IMG/VR virus record: IMGVR_UViG_3300032117_000139
Location: 1-25,657 of that record
DNA length: 25,657 nucleotides
Reading direction: 5' to 3' (one strand)
Source: a virus
In this document: positions 1 to 6,113 of the stretch, one piece after another
How the letters are laid out: each line of letters opens with the position of its first letter
How positions within the stretch are numbered: the stretch's first letter is position 1
Translations under genes and position numbers: made by a program
The notes under the pieces: generated by a model
Seen by the model: the letters and a program-made list of their open reading frames with translations, nothing else
The model's database searches: none
Told to the model about the DNA's origin: nothing

Positions 1-288
1 CTTAGAGTTGTACTGACCGTTCTGGAATACAAGTCCACCGTTGTTAACACTAGCGTAACCGCTACTGGTAATATTGTAGACAAATGTAGTACCACTAATT
101 ACAGCGTTACCGGTTTGAGGTAGGAATGGATAGAACCAGTTCAAACTTGAGTTGGTTTGTGTGTTAAGAGCACCACTGGGTACGATAATACTCAATGGCT
201 CTTGGTTAGTGGGATTGAACGTTGAGACAGCTTCTACTGGGGCCTCTGTCTCATTTACTGCTTTGTTGTCGGCTGTCTCATTGCTCAA
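1..288 (-). CDS. Unknown probable virion protein, N-terminal part only (runs off the window)
   Basis: An open frame of exactly 96 codons runs off the left edge without a stop, so only the N-terminus is present. I chose a TTG start at 288 because AAGGAG lies six bases upstream; the nearby ATG at 284-282 is in another frame and stops after eight codons. Residues 1-24 are acidic and polar (Asn, Glu, Ala, Thr). After that the sequence becomes Ser/Thr/Asn/Gly-rich with alternating hydrophobic residues, which looks like beta-structure typical of phage virion or fibre proteins. The ribosome binding site overlaps the stop of the preceding 200-aa gene, so the two are probably co-translated. No family is recognised. 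Its place after the capsid gene fits a head completion, connector or tail-related protein, but that is inference from position. Confidence 0.6.
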   Translation of the reverse strand, partial: MSNETADNKAVNETEAPVEAVSTFNPTNQEPLSIIVPSGALNTQTNSSLNWFYPFLPQTGNAVISGTTFVYNITSSGYASVNNGGLVFQNGQYNSK

Positions 289-299
289 TTTAAGCTCCT

Positions 300-902
300 T
301 TAGAGAGTGAATTCAGTTTCGCCTGACTTCACGTGTTGTTGGAAGTTCTTAGGAGATTCGGGCTTATTAGTAGACTTGGCCCAAATCTCTGCTGGAGTCT
401 GTCCTCGGCCCTTTGGTTCAGCTTCGTCAGGTAGCGGAATCTTGTACATTCCGTTATTCTCACTAGCGTTAGCACCTAGGGACTCCATAAGGTGAGACAA
501 GTGGTCATCGTGACTACTGGCCTCATCTACGAGGTTGTTAATTCTGTCTGCGGCTTCTTCTTCGGTTAGGAAGCGAATTCTTTCACGCTGTACTGCTCTA
601 AGAACGTAAGGGTCGTTGCGAAGTGCTTCCTCGATTGGTTGAACCGAACCGTGAATGCCATTAGCAGAAAGTTTAAAACCACCCTTATTACTAGTAAAGA
701 TTGTAGTTGAGGCCATAAGGTTCTCAATCCAACCGTTAGTAGTAATGTCCTGCATTCCCTTAAAAGCAGTTGGAAGAGGTGTCTTCGCTGCTACTAGGTC
801 CTGAGGATTGGCCTTGTGCTCTTCAATGTAGCCGTCCATTGCTGGAACGTTTACTGGAGTACTATTGCCGTTATCTCCACTGCGTGATACTGTTTTTGCC
901 AT
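300..902 (-). CDS. Hypothetical protein downstream of the major capsid gene (200 aa)
   Basis: The frame has a good ribosome site (TAGGAGC, about six bases before ATG) and is the first gene after the hairpin that follows the capsid gene. The protein is hydrophilic. It has a polar N-terminus (MAKTVSRSGDNGNS), a middle stretch with helical character around residues 90-145 (acidic/basic heptad-like, with an EEEAADRINNLVDEA segment), and a charged C-terminus. There are no cysteines, membrane segments or catalytic motifs that I can identify. Position immediately after the capsid protein suggests a head-tail connector, head closure or minor head protein. I do not recognise the family, so the functional suggestion rests only on gene order. 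Confidence 0.75.
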   Translation of the reverse strand: MAKTVSRSGDNGNSTPVNVPAMDGYIEEHKANPQDLVAAKTPLPTAFKGMQDITTNGWIENLMASTTIFTSNKGGFKLSANGIHGSVQPIEEALRNDPYVLRAVQRERIRFLTEEEAADRINNLVDEASSHDDHLSHLMESLGANASENNGMYKIPLPDEAEPKGRGQTPAEIWAKSTNKPESPKNFQQHVKSGETEFTL

Positions 903-922
903 TTTAATGCTCCTATTTCAAG

Positions 923-936
923 GGGACCTATGTCCC
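923..936 (-). promoter_or_regulatory. Small perfect hairpin upstream of the 200-aa gene
   Basis: On the minus strand GGGAC-ATAG-GTCCC forms a five-base-pair stem with a four-base loop, lying about 20 bases before the start codon at 902 and just upstream of the TAGGAGC ribosome site. It could act as an mRNA 5' stabilising hairpin or modulate ribosome loading. It has no T-tract, so it is unlikely to be a terminator. Short stems of this size also arise by chance. Confidence 0.3.
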
Positions 937-990
937 TAATAGATACGAAATTTTCATACCTAGTTGTTACGTCGAGGGTATTTCTTTACT

Positions 991-1057
991 ACAAAAAGCT
1001 TACATCAGAATGGAGTCTGAGTCCATTATCTCCCGACAAGAGACCCAGACTCCATTC
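991..1057 (-). terminator. Hairpin terminator after the major capsid gene
   Basis: Two perfectly complementary 12-base arms (plus-strand 1008-1019 and 1046-1057; minus strand reads GAATGGAGTCTG then CAGACTCCATTC) flank a 26-base loop that can itself form an inner TCTC/GAGA stem. A run of five T on the transcript follows about ten bases later (993-997). The stem begins 16 bases past the capsid stop codon. This is the only strong hairpin I see between genes here. It is best read as an intrinsic, possibly partial, terminator or 3' stabiliser that raises capsid message relative to downstream genes. The gap between the stem and the T-run is longer than in a textbook terminator. Confidence 0.65.
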
Positions 1058-1073
1058 GTAGTAAAAGTTAAGA

Positions 1074-2087
1074 CTAGGCCTTAACGATCTTACCAAGACC
1101 ACGTGGGTTAAGAACAATCTCGGATACGAGCTCGTCCATTACCCAACCCTTGTGGAACTTCTCAGGGGTGTGGTTCTCTTCAACATCGAGTGAGTACATA
1201 ACTGGGAATACACCGAGGAACTCTGGTGAAGGAGTCATGTAAACTGTACCCTGAGGTACTTCGATTGAACGCTGAACTTGGAAGCCACCGAATTGAACAA
1301 TACGCTCACCGGCAACAACACGGTCCTTGAAGGCCCAACCAGTTTGGTTGATGTCCCACTTGTAAAGGTCACGGTAGTCGATTGGGTTGAACAATAGACG
1401 ACTGGCCTCCAACTGGTGGACTTCAATCAATGCTACAAGGTCGTACATTGAGTCAGGCGTAATGTATCCTGACAATTCGTTGACGATGTGGTTAGGTGAA
1501 ACGGTGTGGTTAGGGTCAACAGCGTAGTTGTTGATAGCAGCCTCAAGTACAGTGATAAGACGAGCGTCTTCCTGCATCATGATTGCTTGCTTACTCATGT
1601 CCTGAGCATATTCTACGATGTTAACACGCAGGTACCAGAGGTCTTCCTTCTTGATCTGAGGGAAGGTAGCGATACGGAACAAACGGACTGGAACCTTCTT
1701 ACCTTCGAAAGGAGTCACACGGACTTCACCTTCGTTACCGGAAAGAATGTAGGCCTGGCCATATTCGTCCAAAACGTCATACATAACTGGTACACCAGGG
1801 GTTAGTGGGTCTTCCAGAAGAACGTTACGGGTCATACCCTGGTAACGAAGCTTAAGCTGGATAGGACCAATCATACCCTGACCAAGACGAACCATGTAGT
1901 TGTCCTTGTCGGAAAGAATTGAAGCAAGACGACGCTGCTTCTCTTCACGACTAGCTGCGGTGCGGCCAGTAGCAGTCTTTAGACGCTCCTTGGCTTCAAT
2001 AATGTCCGCGACGTAATCGTCCGAACGCTTTGCGGTACGTGGAGCAAGAAAATCTGCTACACCCGCGTTAGGGGTCAATGAACTCAT
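1074..2087 (-). CDS. Major capsid protein
   Basis: This 337-aa protein has the size, composition and place expected of an HK97-fold major capsid protein: after portal, prohead protease and a decoration-type gene, and followed by a strong hairpin. Residues 1-60 are highly charged and helical (Lys/Arg/Glu-rich, including RRLAS at 52-56), as expected for an N-terminal delta-like or scaffold region. From about residue 64 the chain becomes a mixed alpha/beta domain rich in aromatic and Gly/Pro turns. A long helical stretch around 155-190 (EYAQDMSKQAIMMQEDARL) resembles the spine helix region, and the C-terminal part (about 260-337) is beta-rich. The ribosome site AAAGGAATC precedes ATG. Assignment rests on gene order and sequence character; I cannot align it here. 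Confidence 0.8.
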   Translation of the reverse strand: MSSLTPNAGVADFLAPRTAKRSDDYVADIIEAKERLKTATGRTAASREEKQRRLASILSDKDNYMVRLGQGMIGPIQLKLRYQGMTRNVLLEDPLTPGVPVMYDVLDEYGQAYILSGNEGEVRVTPFEGKKVPVRLFRIATFPQIKKEDLWYLRVNIVEYAQDMSKQAIMMQEDARLITVLEAAINNYAVDPNHTVSPNHIVNELSGYITPDSMYDLVALIEVHQLEASRLLFNPIDYRDLYKWDINQTGWAFKDRVVAGERIVQFGGFQVQRSIEVPQGTVYMTPSPEFLGVFPVMYSLDVEENHTPEKFHKGWVMDELVSEIVLNPRGLGKIVKA

Positions 2088-2114
2088 TTGAGATTCCTTT
2101 CTTAATTCAGACTA

Positions 2115-2639
2115 TTAGTTGACGCCGACAGGGATAAGACGAATAACGATTTGGGTTGGCCCAAGAACGTCAATCAACTCAGCAACTGGGGTGGCGTAAG
2201 CGTTAGGAGCTGCAGAAGTGATCTGACCCTTAGCTGAACCGGTACCAGCATACAAGAACACGCGAGCACCAGTGGTACTTACGACGTATGACTGAGTAGT
2301 GTCAAAAGCTGGAGCTGTAATGGTGAAGAAGGCATTCTCGCCACCTAGCCATACGGCCCAAGCATTTACACCAACCTGAGTAACATCATCAATGTTAGGG
2401 TTACGGTCAAGTGAAGCAAGGCCGAAAGGCTTTGGACTTGTCGTACCTGAAATTGCGGTGTTTCCATCGAATAGGGCAACGGTGTCTGGACCGGTACGGT
2501 ACATGACCATACCTGAGTAGACGTTACCTGTTTCGTTGGGATCCAGGAAGGTGTTGTACGGAGTAGCTTCGTACTTCTCGTACAACGGGGTGCACGTACG
2601 GTGAACCCCTACGTTAGCAACAGAGTTGAGCTGTAGCAT
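2115..2639 (-). CDS. Putative capsid decoration / head-associated protein (174 aa)
   Basis: The gene lies immediately before the major capsid gene with a short gap and an AAGGAGAAAG ribosome site. The protein is beta-rich: Gly, Thr, Ser, Val and Asn dominate, with no long helices, and only one Cys (residue 16). Segments such as VALFDGNTAISG (about 52-63) and the hydrophobic C-terminus (QIVIRLIPVGVN) suggest a compact beta-sandwich or barrel. Small beta-rich proteins directly upstream of the capsid gene are commonly decoration (cement) proteins or head fibres in tailed phages, and this is my preferred reading. No specific family is recognised, so the role is positional inference supported by composition. 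Confidence 0.6.
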   Translation of the reverse strand: MLQLNSVANVGVHRTCTPLYEKYEATPYNTFLDPNETGNVYSGMVMYRTGPDTVALFDGNTAISGTTSPKPFGLASLDRNPNIDDVTQVGVNAWAVWLGGENAFFTITAPAFDTTQSYVVSTTGARVFLYAGTGSAKGQITSAAPNAYATPVAELIDVLGPTQIVIRLIPVGVN

Positions 2640-2668
2640 ATTTTTCTTTCTCCTTGTTAATTAGGGGA

Positions 2669-4219
2669 TTAATTAAGTGTCATCAGCCAATCGTCAGCAA
2701 GAACATCCTGACGAGTAACTGGTGAGGCCGTCGTCATACGACCCATTTCGGGCAGGCGATTACTTCCACTTGCCACCTTTTGGCTCCGGGGTTGACGGGC
2801 CCCAGATTCTTCAAGCATGTCCAGGCTAGCCTTGAAACCGGCAAGCTTTGCATCAGACATTTGCTCAAACTTTGCGATATGCTTGGCACGGTCATCTCCT
2901 TGGACCATACCTAGCTTCTCGAGACGCTCTACAACCTGTAGTGCTTCAAAAATCTTCTCACGTGAGGCTTGAACTGATGCTTGGGCTTGGTAGCCAACAA
3001 GAGCAGGGTTCGTGCCGTCATATGGGAATGGATTACGGTCTTCATCAACCTGTGGTGTACGACCGGTCTCTGCACCGTCATTGTAGTAGTTAACGTAACC
3101 GGCAGCTTCACCGTTTACTTCTTCTGGTACTAGAACATTGGTAACGTGGTCTGGGGTAACTGTCTTCTCATAGGTGAAGTTACTGCCTGAGTCATCAAGG
3201 TCACGAACATCGGTAATCTGAAGTGTCTCTTGGTTACCGTTAGTGGCTTGCTTTTGCAAGTCTGGACCAGGTCCCATGCCATGCTCTGCCTTAGCGCAAT
3301 TTGCACACTGGAAGTTAAGACCACCACCTCTTTGAGGACGATTTAGTGACAATTTAGAAGTCATTACACCACAACCGCCAGCACCATGAATACCTTCACA
3401 GTTACCAGCACTTTCAAAGCTGGCTTCCTTTGGCTTCTTCTTACCGTCACAGTTCTCGATCTTGCATCTAGGACCTGAGCACCATTCGGTACGCTCTGCT
3501 AGACGTGAGTTACGAGCGGCAACACGTGCAGCAACTGAGGCCTTCTTCTTGCCTTCACAGTGCTCACAGCCCTTACCGTGGCAGTGCTTGCACTCATCGT
3601 CATCTTCGTCCATGTCTTCGTCCTTAGAAGCATACTTGTTAAGGTCCTCAAGGAATCCTTCAAGGCTCTGTAGGTCACTGTAGGCCTGGTCATAGTTGGC
3701 AGTAACTACTAGGTTGTCTTCGATGTCGTTGACAATACTGGCAATATTACCAATGGTGTAAACCAAGTCCTGGTCTTCACTGGCCGTACGAGCAAAACGG
3801 GTGGTGTCCTGAGCTGCAGTGATTAGACCATTGAAGTCAAAGTCCTGCTGGGTCTCAATAGCACTACGAACGTCACGAGATGCCTTGTAGATACTGTATA
3901 GGCTGTCATCTAGACTAGCATACATAGGACGTCCTTCTGCATAAACTGCACTACTACCAGGACCACCAATGATTTCGCCGTCTTCAGCGGCATCTAGGTC
4001 CTGAACATCAATGGTGCGCTCGGCTGGAGTATTAGCTACCCAGTCGGCCATCTCTTCAGCAGGTGCTGGTGATTGACTACTTAGACCGAATGGACCGTCG
4101 AGGTACATATTAGTCGTCTGGTCATATGGTTCTTGGCGAGGAGTAGTTGGCATTGGGAGTTTTCTCTCCTGCCAAGCATTCTCTGCTTCTTTTACAATCT
4201 CGTTGTCGAAACGACTCAT
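2669..4219 (-). CDS. Cys-rich acidic head-module protein; scaffold/core candidate (516 aa)
   Basis: The start overlaps the stop of the upstream gene by ATGA and has an AAGGAGC ribosome site. Residues 1-205 are acidic with predicted helices (for example 105-200). A very acidic patch (DEDMDEDDDE, about 200-209) precedes a DnaJ-like knuckle CKHCHGKGCEHC (C210, C213, C218, C221). Further cysteines at 247, 252, 257, 274, 283, 305 and 308 could bind more zinc. Residues 310-410 are low-complexity, and 410-470 is helical and charged. Five K/R-x-A-S tetrapeptides are scattered through it (RTAS, KYAS, KKAS, KEAS, KVAS). A gene between prohead protease and capsid is often the scaffold or core protein, which is usually cleaved. 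The zinc knuckles are not typical of scaffolds, so a minor internal capsid protein is the alternative. Confidence 0.75.
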   Translation of the reverse strand: MSRFDNEIVKEAENAWQERKLPMPTTPRQEPYDQTTNMYLDGPFGLSSQSPAPAEEMADWVANTPAERTIDVQDLDAAEDGEIIGGPGSSAVYAEGRPMYASLDDSLYSIYKASRDVRSAIETQQDFDFNGLITAAQDTTRFARTASEDQDLVYTIGNIASIVNDIEDNLVVTANYDQAYSDLQSLEGFLEDLNKYASKDEDMDEDDDECKHCHGKGCEHCEGKKKASVAARVAARNSRLAERTEWCSGPRCKIENCDGKKKPKEASFESAGNCEGIHGAGGCGVMTSKLSLNRPQRGGGLNFQCANCAKAEHGMGPGPDLQKQATNGNQETLQITDVRDLDDSGSNFTYEKTVTPDHVTNVLVPEEVNGEAAGYVNYYNDGAETGRTPQVDEDRNPFPYDGTNPALVGYQAQASVQASREKIFEALQVVERLEKLGMVQGDDRAKHIAKFEQMSDAKLAGFKASLDMLEESGARQPRSQKVASGSNRLPEMGRMTTASPVTRQDVLADDWLMTLN

Positions 4220-4866
4220 TGTAGCTCCTTGTTGTCTTCGGGGTTTTGACCCTCTGTTTGATTCTGGAAATATTCGTCCTGAGACACTTGCTGTAAAAGA
4301 TCTTTACCGCGAGTAACTTTGTCGCTGGAAGCCACCTGGTCGTTGTCGAGACTAGTACCAGGGCCCGGCTTAGAACTTTTCTTGTTCTTCAGCTTATCTT
4401 TTTCTTCTTTGATTTTTTCACTGGCCTTGCTTTTGGCATCGGCACTGGGAATAAATCGTTGTTTCTTATTCTTTAGAAGCTTAGGACTAATACCCGTAAA
4501 CTTCGGTCTCTTGTGATTGAGATCCATTGGTGGTTCTTCGTACATGCACTTCGGATTCTCACATTGAAGATTGAATCCTCTTCTACCGCACTGTGGGCAC
4601 TTGCTATCCTGGTCACTCTGGGCCGTTGGAAACATATCAACAAAAGAAAGACTTCTAAAAGCCGCCTTCTGCTGAATACCCTGTGATTCTTGCCAATCTT
4701 TAATAGCCGACATAACTTCTGGACTAATAAAAGCACAATCTTCACAAACACCACTTCGGTAATTGGTCCCGTTACACTGCGGACAATCACCCAATACAGT
4801 AATTTGGAGTCTAATGACTTCCATGGCTTCTTTACGAAGCTCTTCAGAAACCTTTAGAATCGGCAT
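4216..4866 (-). CDS. Double zinc-ribbon protein of the head module (216 aa)
   Basis: I place the start at ATG 4866, which shares one base with the protease stop codon (TAATG coupling). A TTG ten codons earlier would extend it but lacks a clear ribosome site. The protein has a four-Cys ribbon C28-x2-C31 / C41-x2-C44 and a second group C90-x2-C93 with C102 and C107, both typical of structural zinc sites. Between them is a FVDMFPT segment (75-81) resembling the FTKMF motif found in other proteins of this window. Residues 120-180 are Lys-rich, and the C-terminus is acidic and Gln/Asn-rich. No enzyme motif is seen. Context between protease and scaffold/capsid genes argues for a head assembly or internal head protein. 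Confidence 0.75.
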   Translation of the reverse strand: MPILKVSEELRKEAMEVIRLQITVLGDCPQCNGTNYRSGVCEDCAFISPEVMSAIKDWQESQGIQQKAAFRSLSFVDMFPTAQSDQDSKCPQCGRRGFNLQCENPKCMYEEPPMDLNHKRPKFTGISPKLLKNKKQRFIPSADAKSKASEKIKEEKDKLKNKKSSKPGPGTSLDNDQVASSDKVTRGKDLLQQVSQDEYFQNQTEGQNPEDNKELQ

Positions 4867-5531
4867 TACTGCACGTATTTCTTCTGGAGTAGCCAAGCAC
4901 TCTCATCGGCTGGGTCAAATACATAACTCAGTTCGAAGAAGTTGGGCTTGTGGCAGTTCTCCCAAACGAGAGATTCAATCCTCCTGCCCTGCTTATAAAC
5001 TACAACATTACGACCTTTTAACGCTGGAATGTGGGTGCAATACTCAGAAGGCTTGCTAGCATATTTACCACATGCACTGCAGGAAGTTCCTTCAACATCT
5101 GCACCCATACTTACAGCATTTAATCTGCCTTCCATAATGGCACTGGCCAAACGGGGAAAGCTTTCAGCATCTACTTCCATAAGACAGTAGACACTAGCGT
5201 CTGTGATACCACTAGCGAGTTTGGTCTCTCGATAGACGGCATCCTTGATTACTCCACGAGCTCTCTTGGGGTCACTATTGTTGTGCTCAACAAATACCGG
5301 ACGACCAATAAAACTCTTGTAACTGGTCTTAATTTCGTCAACTGGCCAACCATCATAATTGGCATTCACTCGACTAGAGATTGCTCGGGCCACGGTATAT
5401 AGGTAACCCTTACGCTCTTTGAAATTAAAATCATCAAATGTTACGTTGTGAAGACTGATGCTTTCCTTGTTGGCTAAAGTGGTACTGTGATCACCCATTA
5501 ACGTAACTGTAGGAGCACCAAATTTAATCAT
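4866..5531 (-). CDS. Prohead (capsid maturation) protease with zinc-binding insert
   Basis: Herpesvirus-assemblin-like phage maturation proteases have a His and a Ser in the contexts seen here: H83 in GRPVFVEHN and S141 in NAVSMGADVE. The Ser motif is followed by C151-x2-C154 and C165-x-H167 (CSACGKYASKPSEYCTH), a combination I recognise from prohead proteases of other large phages, and then by FFELSYVFDPAD (198-209), also typical. The enzyme would cleave scaffold, capsid and internal proteins before DNA packaging. Length (221 aa) fits the family. Its own sequence holds three K/R-x-A-S tetrapeptides (KLAS, RLAS, KYAS), possible self-cleavage sites if that motif is its target. The gene is coupled to the zinc-ribbon gene by TAATG. 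The ribosome site is weak. Confidence 0.85.
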   Translation of the reverse strand: MIKFGAPTVTLMGDHSTTLANKESISLHNVTFDDFNFKERKGYLYTVARAISSRVNANYDGWPVDEIKTSYKSFIGRPVFVEHNNSDPKRARGVIKDAVYRETKLASGITDASVYCLMEVDAESFPRLASAIMEGRLNAVSMGADVEGTSCSACGKYASKPSEYCTHIPALKGRNVVVYKQGRRIESLVWENCHKPNFFELSYVFDPADESAWLLQKKYVQ

Positions 5532-5561
5532 ATGTATACGTAGGCTTTGTTAATAGCTCGA

Positions 5562-5894
5562 CTACTTTACATTGTTTGACTGGGAAATATCTTGCTGTCC
5601 CTTATGCCAACCAATGTGTTCAACAAGAATGTCACGTGTGGCCAAATTTTCTTGTCTCATGTCACTTACTATGGTTTTAATCTCTTTGATTGCACCTTCA
5701 CTGCGTGCTGCAATGTCACCAATATTTTGAGTGTTTTTGCCATTAGGACTTACTTTATAATTCAACTCTTTGAGGTCACTAGCAATACTCTTGACGATTA
5801 ATTTCTTGAGGAAGAAAAAGATAGTGGCTCCTCCCACAGTAATGCCAAGAATGTTAGACCACCAACTCATGCTTAGGTGAAGTGCAGCAAACAT
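5562..5894 (-). CDS. Small membrane-anchored coiled-coil protein (110 aa)
   Basis: The frame is open further upstream, but the start at 5894 is preferred: AAGGA lies eight bases before it and the preceding gene stops one base earlier (TAA-A-ATG). Residues 12-30 form one hydrophobic segment (WSNILGITVGGATIFFFLKK), followed by a long charged helix (about 31-95) likely to form a coiled coil and ending in a polar tail. A single-helix membrane protein between portal and prohead protease is unusual for a head module. It might be a lysis or superinfection factor, or an ORF acquired into the operon. No family is recognised. Confidence 0.65.
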   Translation of the reverse strand: MFAALHLSMSWWSNILGITVGGATIFFFLKKLIVKSIASDLKELNYKVSPNGKNTQNIGDIAARSEGAIKEIKTIVSDMRQENLATRDILVEHIGWHKGQQDISQSNNVK

Positions 5895-5895
5895 T

Positions 5896-6081
5896 TTAGT
5901 CGTCCTTGCCAGTGTAGATACTGTTGGACAAATCGAGATCAGAGTAGTTACGAGCCAAGTGGCCTTCACCCTCTTCAATAATTGCAATCTTCTCCAGGGT
6001 ACCAATAACACTTAGAAAGGCGGTCTTGGATTTTGCCATCTTGGGAAGAAATTCTGGATCTTTATCTAGGAATCGGCTCAT
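5896..6081 (-). CDS. Small hypothetical protein after the portal gene (61 aa)
   Basis: The ATG at 6081 has a strong AAAGGAGC ribosome site and the stop is one base from the next start, which supports expression. The protein is charged: a Lys/Asp/Pro N-terminus (MSRFLDKDPEFLPKMAKSK), a short hydrophobic helix (TAFLSVIGTLEKIAII, about 20-35), then an acidic tail ending YTGKDD. It has no cysteines. Function is unknown. Its position suggests co-production with the head genes. Confidence 0.65.
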   Translation of the reverse strand: MSRFLDKDPEFLPKMAKSKTAFLSVIGTLEKIAIIEEGEGHLARNYSDLDLSNSIYTGKDD

Positions 6082-6113
6082 AACTTATAGCTCCTTTAAA
6101 CTACTAAATTACA

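Noticed and set aside
1506-1805. Plus-strand open frame inside the capsid gene; likewise other plus-strand frames at 6273-6773, 11672-12082, 13211-13558 and 23607-23900
   Set aside because: These are antisense shadows of well-supported minus-strand genes, with atypical composition and no ribosome sites.
5895-6011. Longer start for the 110-aa membrane protein
   Set aside because: It would overlap most of the well-supported 61-aa gene; AAGGA precedes the ATG at 5894.
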